The notes: generated by a model not told the origin, from the sequence alone. A stretch of DNA of 64,000 nucleotides from an uncultured Aquimarina sp. (GCA_947500505.1 CANMSL010000001.1:124001-188000); one strand, 5' to 3'. Shown: positions 1 to 9,551, counted from the stretch's first letter. A program made the numbers and translations.

Positions 1-664
1 AACTAATTATTTTTTTAGAAGCACTTTCTCCATAAAGGATAGGAATGGTCTTATAATTCTGTGCCACGTCACCTCTCAGGTTTCCAAGATCTTTTACCAT
101 TTCTCTCATCACCAGAATTAAGAATAAAAAAGTTGCGTGAACAAATATAACCTCATCAAAATTTTTGTAATAGATAAATACTGCAAAAAATGGTGTAATT
201 GATAAGGTGGAAGCGACAAAATTACCTACAAAAGGAATCCTTTTCAGTTTATGAGAATAAAACCATATCCCAAAAACATATAAGGAAAAAAACAACACGG
301 CTCTAAAGGACACATAGCTGGCCAATATAACGGAAAGAAAATTAAGTACAAAATACCCTGTTAATTTGGTACGCTGACTTACCAGGCGATCCAGCATGGT
401 TTTTTGAGGTCTGTTTATTAAATCTTTTTCCCGATCGTAAAAGTTATTGATAATATATCCGGCTGCAATTACACCAGCAGATGCTAAAACTATGACAAAT
501 AAATTTGTATCAAATAGTACTTTTTTTAAAGGAATATGTGGAGCTAATATAAATATAGAAGTAAGGTATTGTGCCAGAACAATTACTAGGATATTGTAAC
601 CTCGCACTATAGAAAATAGACTCAATAATTTAAGAAGAATGAGTTTATTTTTTCTGGAAAACAT
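1..664 (-). CDS. UbiA-family prenyltransferase, partial (C-terminus outside window)
   Basis: About 221 codons are visible, running off the left edge. The protein is hydrophobic with several membrane segments. It carries the two Asp-rich motifs of UbiA prenyltransferases: NNFYDREKD near residues 73-81 and KDLGNLRGD near residue 195. Such enzymes transfer a prenyl chain from a diphosphate to an acceptor in the membrane. The start at 664 gives MFSRKN. It sits downstream of mevalonate kinase and mvaD on the same strand, the arrangement seen in flavobacteria, where this gene is usually annotated as geranylgeranylglycerol-phosphate geranylgeranyltransferase. The acceptor is inferred from family knowledge, not visible here. 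Confidence 0.85.
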   Translation of the reverse strand, partial: MFSRKNKLILLKLLSLFSIVRGYNILVIVLAQYLTSIFILAPHIPLKKVLFDTNLFVIVLASAGVIAAGYIINNFYDREKDLINRPQKTMLDRLVSQRTKLTGYFVLNFLSVILASYVSFRAVLFFSLYVFGIWFYSHKLKRIPFVGNFVASTLSITPFFAVFIYYKNFDEVIFVHATFLFLILVMREMVKDLGNLRGDVAQNYKTIPILYGESASKKIIS

Positions 665-680
665 CCTGATAAATTACGCG

Positions 681-1616
681 TTAAAAGTTATAAACCACTT
701 CTAATTTATAATCTTTAAGCGATGTTTGAGCCTTTTCCAGATCCTGAGTAAATCCTAAAATATATCCTCCGCCACCGGATCCACACAACTTAAGGTAATA
801 ATCATTAGTATCGATTCCATTTTTCCAAAGTTTATGAAATTGCTGCGGAATCATTGGTTTGAAATTATCCAAGACAACATTAGACAGTTGTTTGATATTA
901 GAAAACAAGGATTTTATATCTCCTTTTAGGAAGTCGTCCACACAAGCGTCAGTATGTTTTACAAATTGATTTTTAAGCATCGTTCGGAACCCTTCTTGTT
1001 TCATGTTTTCCATAAAGATACTGACCATTGGCGCAGTCTCTCCTACGATCCCACTATCCAATAAAAACACAGCTCCTTTCTTATTATCAACGCTCTGTGA
1101 AGGAATACCGGCAGGCTCTATATTATCTTTCGAATTAATAAGGATAGGAAGGCTCAAATAACTGTTTAAAGGATCTAAACCAGAACTACTGCCGTGGAAA
1201 AATGATTCCATCAGCCCGAAAATCTCTTTTAATTTCAATAATTTATCTCGTGTAAGGTTTTCTAAAACTGTAATTTTATCCTCTGCATATTTGTCATAAA
1301 TAGCGGCAACTAATGCACCGCTACTACCAACACCATATCCCTGAGGAATACTACTATCAAAATACATCCCGGCAGCTACATCATTCTTCAACCGTAACAT
1401 CTCAAATTTTACAACACCCTTATCCTGAATTTTTTCCAGATAGTTAGTAAAATCACCTAAACTCTTATTAGATTTAATAGCTTGTTCATCAGGATTGTCG
1501 GATACCTTTAACGCACCTTTAAAGAAATTATATGGAATTGATAATCCTTTAGAATCTTTAATAATCCCATATTCTCCAAACAAAAGTATTTTCGAGTAAA
1601 AAAGTGGTCCCTTCAT
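681..1616 (-). CDS. GHMP kinase, mevalonate kinase-like
   Basis: A 311-residue GHMP-superfamily kinase. The N-terminus has the substrate-binding strand KILLFGEYGI, the ATP-binding motif GYGVGSSGALVAA lies near residue 94, and the glycine-rich C-terminal motif CGSGGGGYILGF near residue 279. Family members phosphorylate mevalonate with ATP in the cytosol. It is followed 16 bases later by the UbiA-type gene and preceded by mvaD, so the three form a mevalonate-pathway operon on the minus strand. A phosphomevalonate kinase is also a GHMP enzyme, so the exact step is inferred from sequence style and neighbourhood. Confidence 0.85.
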   Translation of the reverse strand: MKGPLFYSKILLFGEYGIIKDSKGLSIPYNFFKGALKVSDNPDEQAIKSNKSLGDFTNYLEKIQDKGVVKFEMLRLKNDVAAGMYFDSSIPQGYGVGSSGALVAAIYDKYAEDKITVLENLTRDKLLKLKEIFGLMESFFHGSSSGLDPLNSYLSLPILINSKDNIEPAGIPSQSVDNKKGAVFLLDSGIVGETAPMVSIFMENMKQEGFRTMLKNQFVKHTDACVDDFLKGDIKSLFSNIKQLSNVVLDNFKPMIPQQFHKLWKNGIDTNDYYLKLCGSGGGGYILGFTQDLEKAQTSLKDYKLEVVYNF

Positions 1617-1663
1617 TAGTTTATTATACTTGTATCTAATTTGTCTAACTAATTAGGATAAAG

Positions 1664-2749
1664 TTACAACAATTTAGCACCTAATCCTATTTTGTCACAA
1701 ATATACTGTCCTTTCTCACAAAATACAACTAACTCACTCTCAATGAAACCTGTAACAGCATCTTTTTCAGAATGCGGATATAACATGTGCACATTTGCTC
1801 CGGCATCGAGTGTAAAACAGACTTTTGATCCCGTTACTTTTCTGTATTCCCAGATCTTATTGATTATTGATAACGTATTGGGTTTCATTAGTATAAAATA
1901 GGGTAGTGATGTCATCATCATAGCGTGTAGAGTTAGTGCCTCACTTTCAACCACCTCAATAAATGCATCTAGATCTCCAGAGATCAAAATATTTTTCAAT
2001 TTTGTGATATTCTTATTTGCTTGTTTAAACCTTTCTGAGGAAAAGGGATGGCCGTGCATTAAATCGTGCCCAACAGAACTGCTTACTTGCTTTTCTCCTT
2101 TATCTACAAGAAGAATGGTATCTTGATAATTAGTGAAATTTGGATGAATATCATAAGGAAATTTAACAGCATAAGCATCATTACTTCCTTCAATATCTTT
2201 ATGTATCCCCCATACAGTCATAGGTCCTTCTACACTTCTACTTGCACTTCCGGATCCTAATCGGGAAAGGAAAGACGTTTTTTGCAGAAATTCCTTTGTT
2301 GTAATCCCCTGATTCAATTGCCATTCTAACTGCATTAAGCAAAATGCTAATGCACTCATCCCGCTTGCAGAAGAAGCAATTCCACTACTATGGGGAAAAG
2401 TATTACTAGTTTTAATAATAAATTTATAGTACTTCAGAAACGGCACGTACAAAGCGATTCGCTCGAAGAAACTTTTGATTTTAGGTTTGAATTCTGGTTT
2501 TAGTGTACCTTCAAAATATAATTCAAACTGAAAGTCTTCTGCAATATTTTCTAACTTTTCATATTGCAATGTGGTCTCGGTTTTACAATTTTCTAATGTA
2601 AAACTTATAGATGGATTTTCGGGTAATTGTATAGGTTGTTTCCCCCAATATTTCACTAATGCTATATTACTAGGTGATGTGCAGGAAATTGATCCTTTAT
2701 CAGGTAATATTGCAGGTGTTTTGGAAATAAACTGACTATGATCAGCCAT
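1664..2749 (-). CDS. mvaD: Diphosphomevalonate decarboxylase
   Basis: About 361 residues from ATG at 2749 (MADHSQF). An in-frame upstream start at 2770 is less likely because a TATCTTTG promoter element overlaps it. Motifs of mevalonate diphosphate decarboxylase are clear: ALVKYWGK near the N-terminus, the phosphate-binding SSGIASSASGMSALA, the serine-rich GSGSASRSV, and DAGANVHML holding the catalytic Asp. The enzyme makes isopentenyl diphosphate from mevalonate 5-diphosphate, using ATP. It heads the operon with the GHMP kinase and prenyltransferase, and is divergent from tspO. Confidence 0.93.
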   Translation of the reverse strand: MADHSQFISKTPAILPDKGSISCTSPSNIALVKYWGKQPIQLPENPSISFTLENCKTETTLQYEKLENIAEDFQFELYFEGTLKPEFKPKIKSFFERIALYVPFLKYYKFIIKTSNTFPHSSGIASSASGMSALAFCLMQLEWQLNQGITTKEFLQKTSFLSRLGSGSASRSVEGPMTVWGIHKDIEGSNDAYAVKFPYDIHPNFTNYQDTILLVDKGEKQVSSSVGHDLMHGHPFSSERFKQANKNITKLKNILISGDLDAFIEVVESEALTLHAMMMTSLPYFILMKPNTLSIINKIWEYRKVTGSKVCFTLDAGANVHMLYPHSEKDAVTGFIESELVVFCEKGQYICDKIGLGAKLL

Positions 2750-2767
2750 AATGTAAAATAATTTTGG

Positions 2768-2775
2768 CAAAGATA
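2768..2775 (-). promoter_or_regulatory. Candidate -7 element upstream of mvaD
   Basis: On the minus strand the bases read TATCTTTG, matching the Bacteroidetes -7 consensus TAnnTTTG. It lies 18 bases upstream of the chosen mvaD ATG. No good TTG -33 element is seen at the usual spacing, so the call is tentative. It supports the downstream start codon. Confidence 0.4.
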
Positions 2776-2847
2776 AGCGGTTATGTGGTTTTAAGAGTAA
2801 GCTAGTAAAAATAAATTGTTATTTTAGTATTTAACTAACTAATCCTA

Positions 2848-3321
2848 ATGAAAAAAAAGTTACTCCGTATAGGTATTGCTGTGCTGTTATGTCTTTTAAT
2901 AGGCTTTTTGAGCAGTGTTGCTACCCAATCATCCATCGATACCTGGTATGTAGCTTTAAAAAAACCGTCCTTTACGCCACCTAATTGGCTTTTTCCTGTT
3001 GTTTGGATAATCCTTTATATAATGATGGGAATTGCAGCAGGAATTGTTTGGAGTAAAGGTTTTTATCATAAATGGGTAAAAACTGCGTTATATCATTTTG
3101 GGTTTCAACTTTTACTCAATGCTGCGTGGTCCATTTTTTTCTTTGGAATGCGTAATCCATTGATTGCACTTGTGGATATACTTGCCCTGTTTATCCTTTT
3201 ATTGTTTACAATCAGGTGGTTTAAAGTTGTAAACTCCACGGCCGCTTACCTACTTATCCCTTACTTGATTTGGGTTGCTTTTGCAACTGCATTGAATTTT
3301 AGTATTTGGCAACTTAACTAA
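2848..3321 (+). CDS. tspO: TspO/MBR family membrane protein
   Basis: 157 residues with five predicted membrane helices, the normal TspO size. The conserved loop WYVALKKPSFTPPNW after helix 1 and the tryptophan-rich segments of helices 2-4 identify the translocator/peripheral benzodiazepine receptor family. Members bind porphyrins and other small hydrophobic ligands and act in tetrapyrrole or stress signalling. The gene is divergent from mvaD and 26 bases upstream of a TetR regulator, so the two may be co-transcribed. The physiological role in this organism is not evident from the sequence. Confidence 0.9.
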   Translation: MKKKLLRIGIAVLLCLLIGFLSSVATQSSIDTWYVALKKPSFTPPNWLFPVVWIILYIMMGIAAGIVWSKGFYHKWVKTALYHFGFQLLLNAAWSIFFFGMRNPLIALVDILALFILLLFTIRWFKVVNSTAAYLLIPYLIWVAFATALNFSIWQLN

Positions 3322-3347
3322 ACCAAGAATGAAGGAATAATTTATTT

Positions 3348-3905
3348 ATGAACAAAAAGTCAATTGTTTTACAGACAACTTTAGAATTAATTACAAAACA
3401 AGGAATACAGGCAACTTCTCTTTCGCAGATCATCAAAGAATCTGGTGTTGCTAACGGAACTGTATATCATCATTTTAAAAATAAAGAAGAGATCATAACC
3501 GAACTCTATTTAATGCTTACTCAAGATTTTGGAACTGTGGTAATGCGTAATATCCCGGAAGATGATATTAAAAGGCAATTTTCGACAATGTGGCTTAACT
3601 TGTTTCATTATTTTGTAAATAACCCACTTGCTTTTGTGTTTTCTGAACAAATAGCCAGATCTCCGGAGATTCCCCAATCTCTTAAGGACAAAGCACGACA
3701 ATATTACAGCGAAATCGAAAATTACTTTAAATCAGGCATCCGTAAAAAAGTTTTTAAATCTTATAATTCTATGGTGATGGAGGAGCTTTTTTTTGGTAAT
3801 GTGGTATCTATAGTAAAGATTCATGAAAATGAAAAAGTAAAGCTTTTGGATAAACATATCAATCAAGCGATTGAAATATCCTGGAAAGGATTTTTAAGAG
3901 ATTAA
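3348..3905 (+). CDS. TetR/AcrR family transcriptional regulator
   Basis: 185 residues. The N-terminal helix-turn-helix, residues about 8-52, has the typical pattern ATSLSQIIKESGVANGTVYHHFKNKEEI. The C-terminal ligand domain is divergent, as usual for the family. It follows tspO by 26 bases on the same strand and is closed by a strong hairpin downstream. It probably represses its own unit or a neighbouring one in response to an unknown small molecule. No operator was recognised. Confidence 0.9.
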   Translation: MNKKSIVLQTTLELITKQGIQATSLSQIIKESGVANGTVYHHFKNKEEIITELYLMLTQDFGTVVMRNIPEDDIKRQFSTMWLNLFHYFVNNPLAFVFSEQIARSPEIPQSLKDKARQYYSEIENYFKSGIRKKVFKSYNSMVMEELFFGNVVSIVKIHENEKVKLLDKHINQAIEISWKGFLRD

Positions 3906-3927
3906 CACTCCATTTGATTCTGGATTA

Positions 3928-3973
3928 AATAAATACAATCTGCTGATTTAATTACCAGCAGATTGTATTTATT
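3928..3973. terminator. Bidirectional hairpin between convergent genes
   Basis: A perfect 18-bp inverted repeat (AATAAATACAATCTGCTG and its complement, 10-nt loop) lies between the TetR gene and the convergent hypothetical gene. The AT-rich outer stem gives short U tracts in both directions, so it can serve as a terminator for both. Confidence 0.75.
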
Positions 3974-4004
3974 GGATAGTTTTAATGTAAAAACCTTCTA
4001 CCAG

Positions 4005-4787
4005 TTAATTAAACACGAGTTTAACACATGAGTCTTTATATAATTCCTTAACAGCTGCCTGAATCGCCTGTCTTGAATCCTTCGTTTTACCAATAGATTT
4101 TTCCTTATAATACAAAGTACCATCACCTTTCCATGAAAATTCATTACTATGTGTTTTTATGATACGCTCATCATCCTTTCTGGTAATCTGAAAAGATTCT
4201 AGTTTCTGATCATACTCCAATCCAGCCGGAAAATATACTTCTGTTACAAACTTAGTATCTCCATTCCCGTACATATAGCAAACACATTCTCCTATATCCT
4301 TTGCCTCGGATACTCTTATCATATTATTTTGTACAATCCTCCATCGTTGATCGATCTTTATTCCGACTATATCCATTAACATAGTCCCTTTTTCTGCTAA
4401 TTTTTTATCAATAAATGATTCAAAATTTATTACTGCTGAGATAATTCCGGCGTTCTCCTTTTGATTCTGAAATACAATTTTATCTAAAGTAAGTTTAAAA
4501 CTATAATTATCATCATTAATAATATCATCTAATTGGGAAGAAATGTTCTTTTTGTCATAATTCTTTCTCACCAAAGCACCGGATAAATTTACGTAAACTG
4601 TATTACCACTGTATTTCTCATCAAACAGGTACAGAACATCATTTTTTTTGGCTCCTCTCTCCAAGTCATTGATCTTGTTTATATAGTCCATTAATAGCTT
4701 TTTTATGGGCTCGTCGTTACTGGCGTGAACAGTAAACATATTATTGACGATAAAGATAACGGTAAGTATTAGTGTAATTTTTTTCAT
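4005..4787 (-). CDS. Secreted hypothetical protein
   Basis: 260 residues with an N-terminal signal peptide (MKKITLILTVIFIVNNMFTVHA, cleavage probably after residue 22). The mature part is mixed alpha/beta without a motif I can name. The section around residues 25-160 is reminiscent of NTF2-like periplasmic proteins (helical start, then strands ending in DQRWRIVQN). Two nearby cysteines (ECVCY) sit near residue 165. It is a single gene, convergent with the TetR gene and upstream of the DUF1697 operon on the same strand. Function unknown. Confidence 0.75.
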   Translation of the reverse strand: MKKITLILTVIFIVNNMFTVHASNDEPIKKLLMDYINKINDLERGAKKNDVLYLFDEKYSGNTVYVNLSGALVRKNYDKKNISSQLDDIINDDNYSFKLTLDKIVFQNQKENAGIISAVINFESFIDKKLAEKGTMLMDIVGIKIDQRWRIVQNNMIRVSEAKDIGECVCYMYGNGDTKFVTEVYFPAGLEYDQKLESFQITRKDDERIIKTHSNEFSWKGDGTLYYKEKSIGKTKDSRQAIQAAVKELYKDSCVKLVFN

Positions 4788-4860
4788 AGTTAATAGGGTA
4801 ATAATTAAACATTTTTAAGGTACGAAAATTTACTCAGATTTCCGAAACGTATATACACAA

Positions 4861-5418
4861 CTATTTTCTTAAAAAACTTAACTCCAATAACTTATTCATA
4901 GTCCTAAGGTTTCTGGTGGTTGTCGAGCATTTTAACTTTTTCTCAAAAAATGTATTGGTTAGCTTTGTTTGCCCATAACCCATAGCCGGGTACAAATAAA
5001 TAACACGTTCAGTAATTATAAATTCTTCTGGATCTAAAGAAATCGAACAGAGTTCTTTTACTCCTAATGGATCTGGTCGGTCACATAGCAACGTGAAATA
5101 CATTTTTTTACTATCTATTTCACCATTTTTTAACCTTTTAGAAAATGGATTATCTTCCAGAAACGAATTAAGATTTTCATGAGTAATTACAAATACAGGT
5201 ACATCAAAATCAAAGCGTTTTTTGATAGCAGTTTTAATTTTAATTTCTATATCAGCAATATGATCTGTAGCATCTCTAAACACAATATTTCCGCTTTGGA
5301 TATAGGTCATCACGTCCTTAAATCCTGATTCTTCGAATATTTCTTTAAGATCCGCCATTTTTATCTTCTTATGGCCACCCACATTTATTCCTCTTAGTAA
5401 CGCGATATATGTATTCAT
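4861..5418 (-). CDS. DUF1697 domain-containing protein
   Basis: 185 residues, full length for DUF1697 proteins. The family signature is at the N-terminus (YIALLRGINVGGHKKIKM) and YIQSGNIVF follows at about residue 39. The function of the family is not established. The start codon overlaps the stop of the upstream flavoprotein gene by four bases (ATGA), so translation is probably coupled within a three-gene minus-strand operon. Confidence 0.9.
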   Translation of the reverse strand: MNTYIALLRGINVGGHKKIKMADLKEIFEESGFKDVMTYIQSGNIVFRDATDHIADIEIKIKTAIKKRFDFDVPVFVITHENLNSFLEDNPFSKRLKNGEIDSKKMYFTLLCDRPDPLGVKELCSISLDPEEFIITERVIYLYPAMGYGQTKLTNTFFEKKLKCSTTTRNLRTMNKLLELSFLRK

Positions 5419-6629
5419 TTTTTTGATGTAATTGCCTTAGCAGCTATAAACCCTCCCGTCCAGGCATTCTGGAAATTAAAACCACCTGTTATCGCATCTA
5501 TATTTAATACTTCTCCTGCAAAATAAAGATTCTTATGCCTTTTACTCTCAAAGGTCTTAAAGTCTATTTCTTTAAGATCCAATCCTCCGGCTGTGACGAA
5601 TTCTTCCTTGAAAGTACTTTTCCCATTCACTTTATAAACACCATTAGTTAGCTCTTCAGAGAGTTTGCTTAATTGTAATTTATTGATGTCTGCCCATCGG
5701 GTTGTTTGTTCGATTCCTGAAGCTCGTACCAAACTCTGCCATAATCGTTTTGGTAGTTCAAACTGTGCATATTTAGACACTTGCTGCTTTGGGTTTTTAT
5801 TTTTTAAAGCTTTAAGCAGGTTCAAAGCTTGCTCTTTTGAGTAATCCTGTAACCAATTCACCAGAATTTCGAAATTATAGTTATAGGAATTCAATTCTAT
5901 TGCTCCCCAAGCCGAAAGCCTAAGAATCGATGGACCACTCATCCCCCAATGCGTAATAAGCAATGCTCCTTCACTAGACAATTTAGAATTCTTTACCCGA
6001 ACACAAGAATTAGTAGAAACGCCGGGCAACTCTTTAATTCGGCTATCTTTTATATTAAAGGTAAACAGTGATGGAACTGCGTCAACAGTATGATGACCCA
6101 AGTCACGTAGTTTTGACCAGATTTTTGGATTACTTCCTGTAGCGATCAGCAGTTTTACTGTTTCAAAATCGCCCTGACTAGTAACTATTTTCCAGCTTTC
6201 TTTTTCTTTATAAAAATCTTTTACTGAATGATTCGTAAGCACTTTGATTCCTAACCGTTTTGTTTCAGACAAAAAACAATCTATAATTGTTTGTGATGAA
6301 TCCGAAACGGGAAAAATTCTTCCATCATCTTCTATTTTCAGAACTACTCCACGACTTTCGAACCATTCCATTGTATCTCCTGTCATAAATGAATGAAATG
6401 GTCCTTTTAGTTCTTTCTCGCCTCGTGGGTAATTCTTAGTTAAAGCATCAGGGATAAACTCTGCATGAGTCACATTACATCGTCCTCCTCCGGAAACCCT
6501 CACTTTTGACAATACCTCTTTTCCTCTTTCAAGAATAGCTATTTTTAAATCAGGATCATTTTCTGCTACATTAATAGCGGTAAAAAAACCTGCAGCACCA
6601 CCACCAATTATTAAAAGATCATATCGCAT
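5415..6629 (-). CDS. HI0933/YhiN-type NAD(P)/FAD-dependent oxidoreductase
   Basis: 404 residues. An N-terminal FAD-binding Rossmann motif GGGAAGFFTAINVA is followed by GGGRCNVTH near residue 47. The C-terminal GEVLNIDAITGGFNFQNAW is the conserved flavin-contact segment of the HI0933 (YhiN/BaiN-like) family. Members are cytosolic flavoproteins, mostly with unknown substrates. The gene overlaps its neighbours at both ends: one base with the upstream GDPD gene and four with the downstream DUF1697 gene. The operon is therefore tightly coupled. Confidence 0.92.
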   Translation of the reverse strand: MRYDLLIIGGGAAGFFTAINVAENDPDLKIAILERGKEVLSKVRVSGGGRCNVTHAEFIPDALTKNYPRGEKELKGPFHSFMTGDTMEWFESRGVVLKIEDDGRIFPVSDSSQTIIDCFLSETKRLGIKVLTNHSVKDFYKEKESWKIVTSQGDFETVKLLIATGSNPKIWSKLRDLGHHTVDAVPSLFTFNIKDSRIKELPGVSTNSCVRVKNSKLSSEGALLITHWGMSGPSILRLSAWGAIELNSYNYNFEILVNWLQDYSKEQALNLLKALKNKNPKQQVSKYAQFELPKRLWQSLVRASGIEQTTRWADINKLQLSKLSEELTNGVYKVNGKSTFKEEFVTAGGLDLKEIDFKTFESKRHKNLYFAGEVLNIDAITGGFNFQNAWTGGFIAAKAITSKK

Positions 6630-7306
6630 TAAGCAAAATTAGGAAAATCTGTAATGATAGCATCCACCTTCCAGTTTTTTAATGATATTAATTTGGATGA
6701 GTCATTAACTGTCCACGTATACACTTTATAACCTTTATCCTTTGCCAAAGCAACTTCTTTTTCTGTTAAGTAATATATCGGTGGATGTACAGAAAATGCT
6801 TCTAACGTTTCGGCTACTTTTAATACGGTAGGGATATTTTTTTCGGTTAAAACTCCTAATTTAAATGAAGAAGTTCTATATTTAATCTGAAATAACTGAG
6901 CATGATCAAAACTGGATAAAATGAAATGATCATACTTCCATTTTGACTCTTTAATTTGTTTTTCTAAAAGCTCTACAACGGGAACAGCTGTACCAATTCC
7001 TTTTAACTCTATATTTAAAATGCATCTTGCATCTATTAGATCTAACACTTGACTTAACTTAGGAATTCTATAGCCTTCAGGTGTTCTTAATTTTGTCAAT
7101 TCTTTCCAAGAATACTCTGATACTTTACCTATTCCATTAGTTGTTCTTTGCAAAGTTTCATCGTGAATGACTACCAATTCTCCTGATTTACACTTATGCA
7201 CATCAATTTCGATTCCATTAACACCGTATTTCAGAGCTTCAGCTATAGATTCTAATGTGTTTTCGGCAACTAATCCTGCTGCTCCCCTGTGTCCAAAAAT
7301 TTTCAT
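6629..7306 (-). CDS. Glycerophosphodiester phosphodiesterase
   Basis: 225 residues, the size of cytosolic GDPD enzymes. Catalytic HRG at residues 6-8, ENTLESI at 16-22, the metal-binding pair in EIDVH near residue 34, and the second catalytic His in VVIHDETLQRTTNG near 49 are all present. The enzyme hydrolyses glycerophosphodiesters to glycerol 3-phosphate and an alcohol. There is no signal peptide, so it is probably cytosolic (UgpQ-like). It is the first gene of the operon with the HI0933-type flavoprotein and the DUF1697 gene. Confidence 0.92.
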   Translation of the reverse strand: MKIFGHRGAAGLVAENTLESIAEALKYGVNGIEIDVHKCKSGELVVIHDETLQRTTNGIGKVSEYSWKELTKLRTPEGYRIPKLSQVLDLIDARCILNIELKGIGTAVPVVELLEKQIKESKWKYDHFILSSFDHAQLFQIKYRTSSFKLGVLTEKNIPTVLKVAETLEAFSVHPPIYYLTEKEVALAKDKGYKVYTWTVNDSSKLISLKNWKVDAIITDFPNFA

Positions 7307-7339
7307 TAATTTAAATATTGTTAATCACGTGTAAATTAA

Positions 7340-7903
7340 TTAAAAAGCGTACCCTATCGTAAATGATAATATTGGCAATACTACATTATCTGTACGAGTT
7401 TGTCCATAACCTATACCTCCTTCAAAACCTATATGAAGCCAATCGAAATATGTTCGTTGTATTCCATACGCTAATCCAATTACAGAAAGATCGCTTTCAT
7501 CTGTAAAAAGGTCTTCTTCATTACCTTCAAGATTCTCAAGAAAACTTTTTGTAAAGTAATGAGTTCCTTTTAGCGCTATAAAATTACCACTGTTTTTGGA
7601 AATATTCTTACCTTTTTCTTCTCTTCGCTTCAGGTTGTAATAGTATCGATATTGCACATCAATTATTGGAAGAATCGCAAAGTTAGTCTCGCTAGTTCCG
7701 TTAGAATCTTCACTTGTGCCAATACCCCACAAAAACCCTGCATTTAGTAATATGGTGGAACTTTTAGTTACTCCAAATTCAACTTCTGCTCCCGGAGCTA
7801 AAAAATTTATCCGAAATTGTACTGGTTCTACCTTTGCCATATCCTGAGCAAAAGATGGATATACGAACAGACCACATACTAAAATTAAAAATATCTTTTT
7901 CAT
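7340..7903 (-). CDS. Outer-membrane beta-barrel-like secreted protein
   Basis: 187 residues from the ATG at 7903, chosen because it begins a clean signal peptide (MKKIFLILVCGLFVYPSFAQ). An in-frame start 24 bases upstream would add a charged leader. The mature part has alternating strands with aromatic residues, and the last residues end in aromatic YAF, typical of small outer-membrane barrels. The region around 85-105 is charged. No specific family was recognised; transport or porin function is not implied. Confidence 0.75.
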   Translation of the reverse strand: MKKIFLILVCGLFVYPSFAQDMAKVEPVQFRINFLAPGAEVEFGVTKSSTILLNAGFLWGIGTSEDSNGTSETNFAILPIIDVQYRYYYNLKRREEKGKNISKNSGNFIALKGTHYFTKSFLENLEGNEEDLFTDESDLSVIGLAYGIQRTYFDWLHIGFEGGIGYGQTRTDNVVLPILSFTIGYAF

Positions 7904-7985
7904 TGATTTGATTTTTTTGAGCGGCAAATATCCATAAAAAAACGTCTTAGAAAAACTAAGACGTTATTAATTTAAAAATTCAATA

Positions 7986-9164
7986 TTATTTAAAAGCAGC
8001 AATTCCTGTAATATCCATTCCTGTAATCAATAGATGAATATCGTGAGTACCTTCATACGTAATTACACTTTCCAGATTCATCATGTGTCTCATAATGCTA
8101 TATTCGCCGGTAATACCCATTCCTCCGAGAATTTGTCTGGCTTCTCTCGCAATTTTTATCGCCATATCTACATTATTACGTTTTGCCATAGAGATTTGAG
8201 CAGTAGTAGCCTTTCCTTCTTCTCTCAGCACCCCTAAGCGCCAGGCTAATAATTGAGCTTTGGTTATCTCAGTAATCATTTCTGCTAGTTTCTTTTGCTG
8301 TAATTGCGTTCCACCAATGGGTTTATCAAATTGTATTCTTTCTTTAGAATAACGTAGTGCTGTATCATAACAATCCATTGCCGCACCGATGGCACCCCAG
8401 GCAATACCAAAACGAGCAGAATCTAAACAACTTAATGGTGCTCCCAGACCACTTTTTCCCGGCAATAGATTTTCTTTAGGCACTTTTACATTATCAAAAA
8501 TAAGTTCTCCAGTTGCTGATGCACGAAGTGACCATTTATTATGAGTTTCTGGAGTAGAAAAACCTTCCATCCCTCGTTCTATAACCAATCCGTGGATTCT
8601 TCCTTCTTCATTTTTTGCCCAAACTACTGCGATATCTGCAAACGGGGCATTAGATATCCACAACTTAGCACCATTAAGTAAATAGTGATCTCCTTTGTCT
8701 TTAAAATTAGTAGTCATACCCCCGGGATTAGAACCATGATCCGGTTCGGTAAGACCAAAACACCCCATGAATTCTCCGGATGCAAGTTTTGGAAGATATT
8801 TATTTCGTTGCTCTTCACTACCGTATTTCCAAATAGGATACATCACTAAAGAAGATTGCACTGAGGCCGTAGAACGTACTCCAGAATCTCCCCTTTCTAT
8901 TTCCTGCATAATCAATCCATAACTGATCTGGTCTAATCCAGCTCCTCCATATTTCTCTGGTATGTAAGGACCAAATGCTCCTATCTCTGCTAATCCATTA
9001 ATAATTTGATTCGGAAACTCTGCACGCTGAGCATATTCTTCTATAATAGGTGATACGTCTCGTTTCACCCAACTACGAGCAGCATCACGAACTAATTTAT
9101 GTTCATCTGACAAAAGTTCATCTATATTATAATAATCTGGTGCTTCAAAAAGATCGGGCTTCAT
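7986..9164 (-). CDS. Acyl-CoA dehydrogenase (glutaryl-CoA dehydrogenase-like)
   Basis: 392 residues from ATG 9164; a TTG three codons upstream is in frame but less likely. The N-terminal helical domain contains GAFGPYIPEKYGGAGLD. The FAD-contacting CFGLTEPDHGSNPGGM is near residue 133, and the C-terminal TYEGTHDIH carries the catalytic Glu. LARF-type SARFGIAWG and YEGTHDIH patterns resemble glutaryl-CoA dehydrogenases. The reaction is FAD-linked alpha,beta-dehydrogenation of an acyl-CoA, with electrons passed to ETF. It stands alone with its own candidate promoter. The precise acyl substrate is inferred. Confidence 0.9.
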   Translation of the reverse strand: MKPDLFEAPDYYNIDELLSDEHKLVRDAARSWVKRDVSPIIEEYAQRAEFPNQIINGLAEIGAFGPYIPEKYGGAGLDQISYGLIMQEIERGDSGVRSTASVQSSLVMYPIWKYGSEEQRNKYLPKLASGEFMGCFGLTEPDHGSNPGGMTTNFKDKGDHYLLNGAKLWISNAPFADIAVVWAKNEEGRIHGLVIERGMEGFSTPETHNKWSLRASATGELIFDNVKVPKENLLPGKSGLGAPLSCLDSARFGIAWGAIGAAMDCYDTALRYSKERIQFDKPIGGTQLQQKKLAEMITEITKAQLLAWRLGVLREEGKATTAQISMAKRNNVDMAIKIAREARQILGGMGITGEYSIMRHMMNLESVITYEGTHDIHLLITGMDITGIAAFK

Positions 9165-9221
9165 TATGTTCAATATTTATTTTTTAAACTATTTTCAAAA
9201 TTACGGTTCCTAAACCGCTAA

Positions 9222-9252
9222 CAAATGTAATTAATGAAAAAAGATGAAACAA
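9222..9252 (-). promoter_or_regulatory. Candidate promoter of acyl-CoA dehydrogenase
   Basis: The minus strand shows TTG, a 20-nt spacer and TACATTTG, close to the Bacteroidetes consensus TTG-N19-TAnnTTTG. It lies about 58 bases upstream of the ATG at 9164. Confidence 0.5.
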
Positions 9253-9551
9253 TTTTTTTTAACTTCTTAAAATATAATATAAATTATTGCAGATATTCGA
9301 TATCTAAAATCTATTTCTAAATCTTTTAAAATCCTGAATAGATCATTATTCATTTCTTACTTATTGTGGATAATTTCCGCAATTCTAAAACAACTTCTAC
9401 ACAATTTAGATCACTTTAACAATATTAATATTTTATTTAAAAAACTGTTTTACAGACTTTTAAATACAAAATTAGTGTCAAAATCTTTCTGGCATAGTTA
9501 TTCCAATCATCTAAATAACAAATTGAAGAATAATTAAAATCTAAAAACAAA
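9253..9551. other. AT-rich intergenic stretch
   Basis: About 300 bases between divergent genes. It is very AT-rich with many stop codons in all frames. I see no RNA gene, repeat or convincing coding potential. It presumably holds the promoter of the following small secreted protein, which I could not place. Confidence 0.6.
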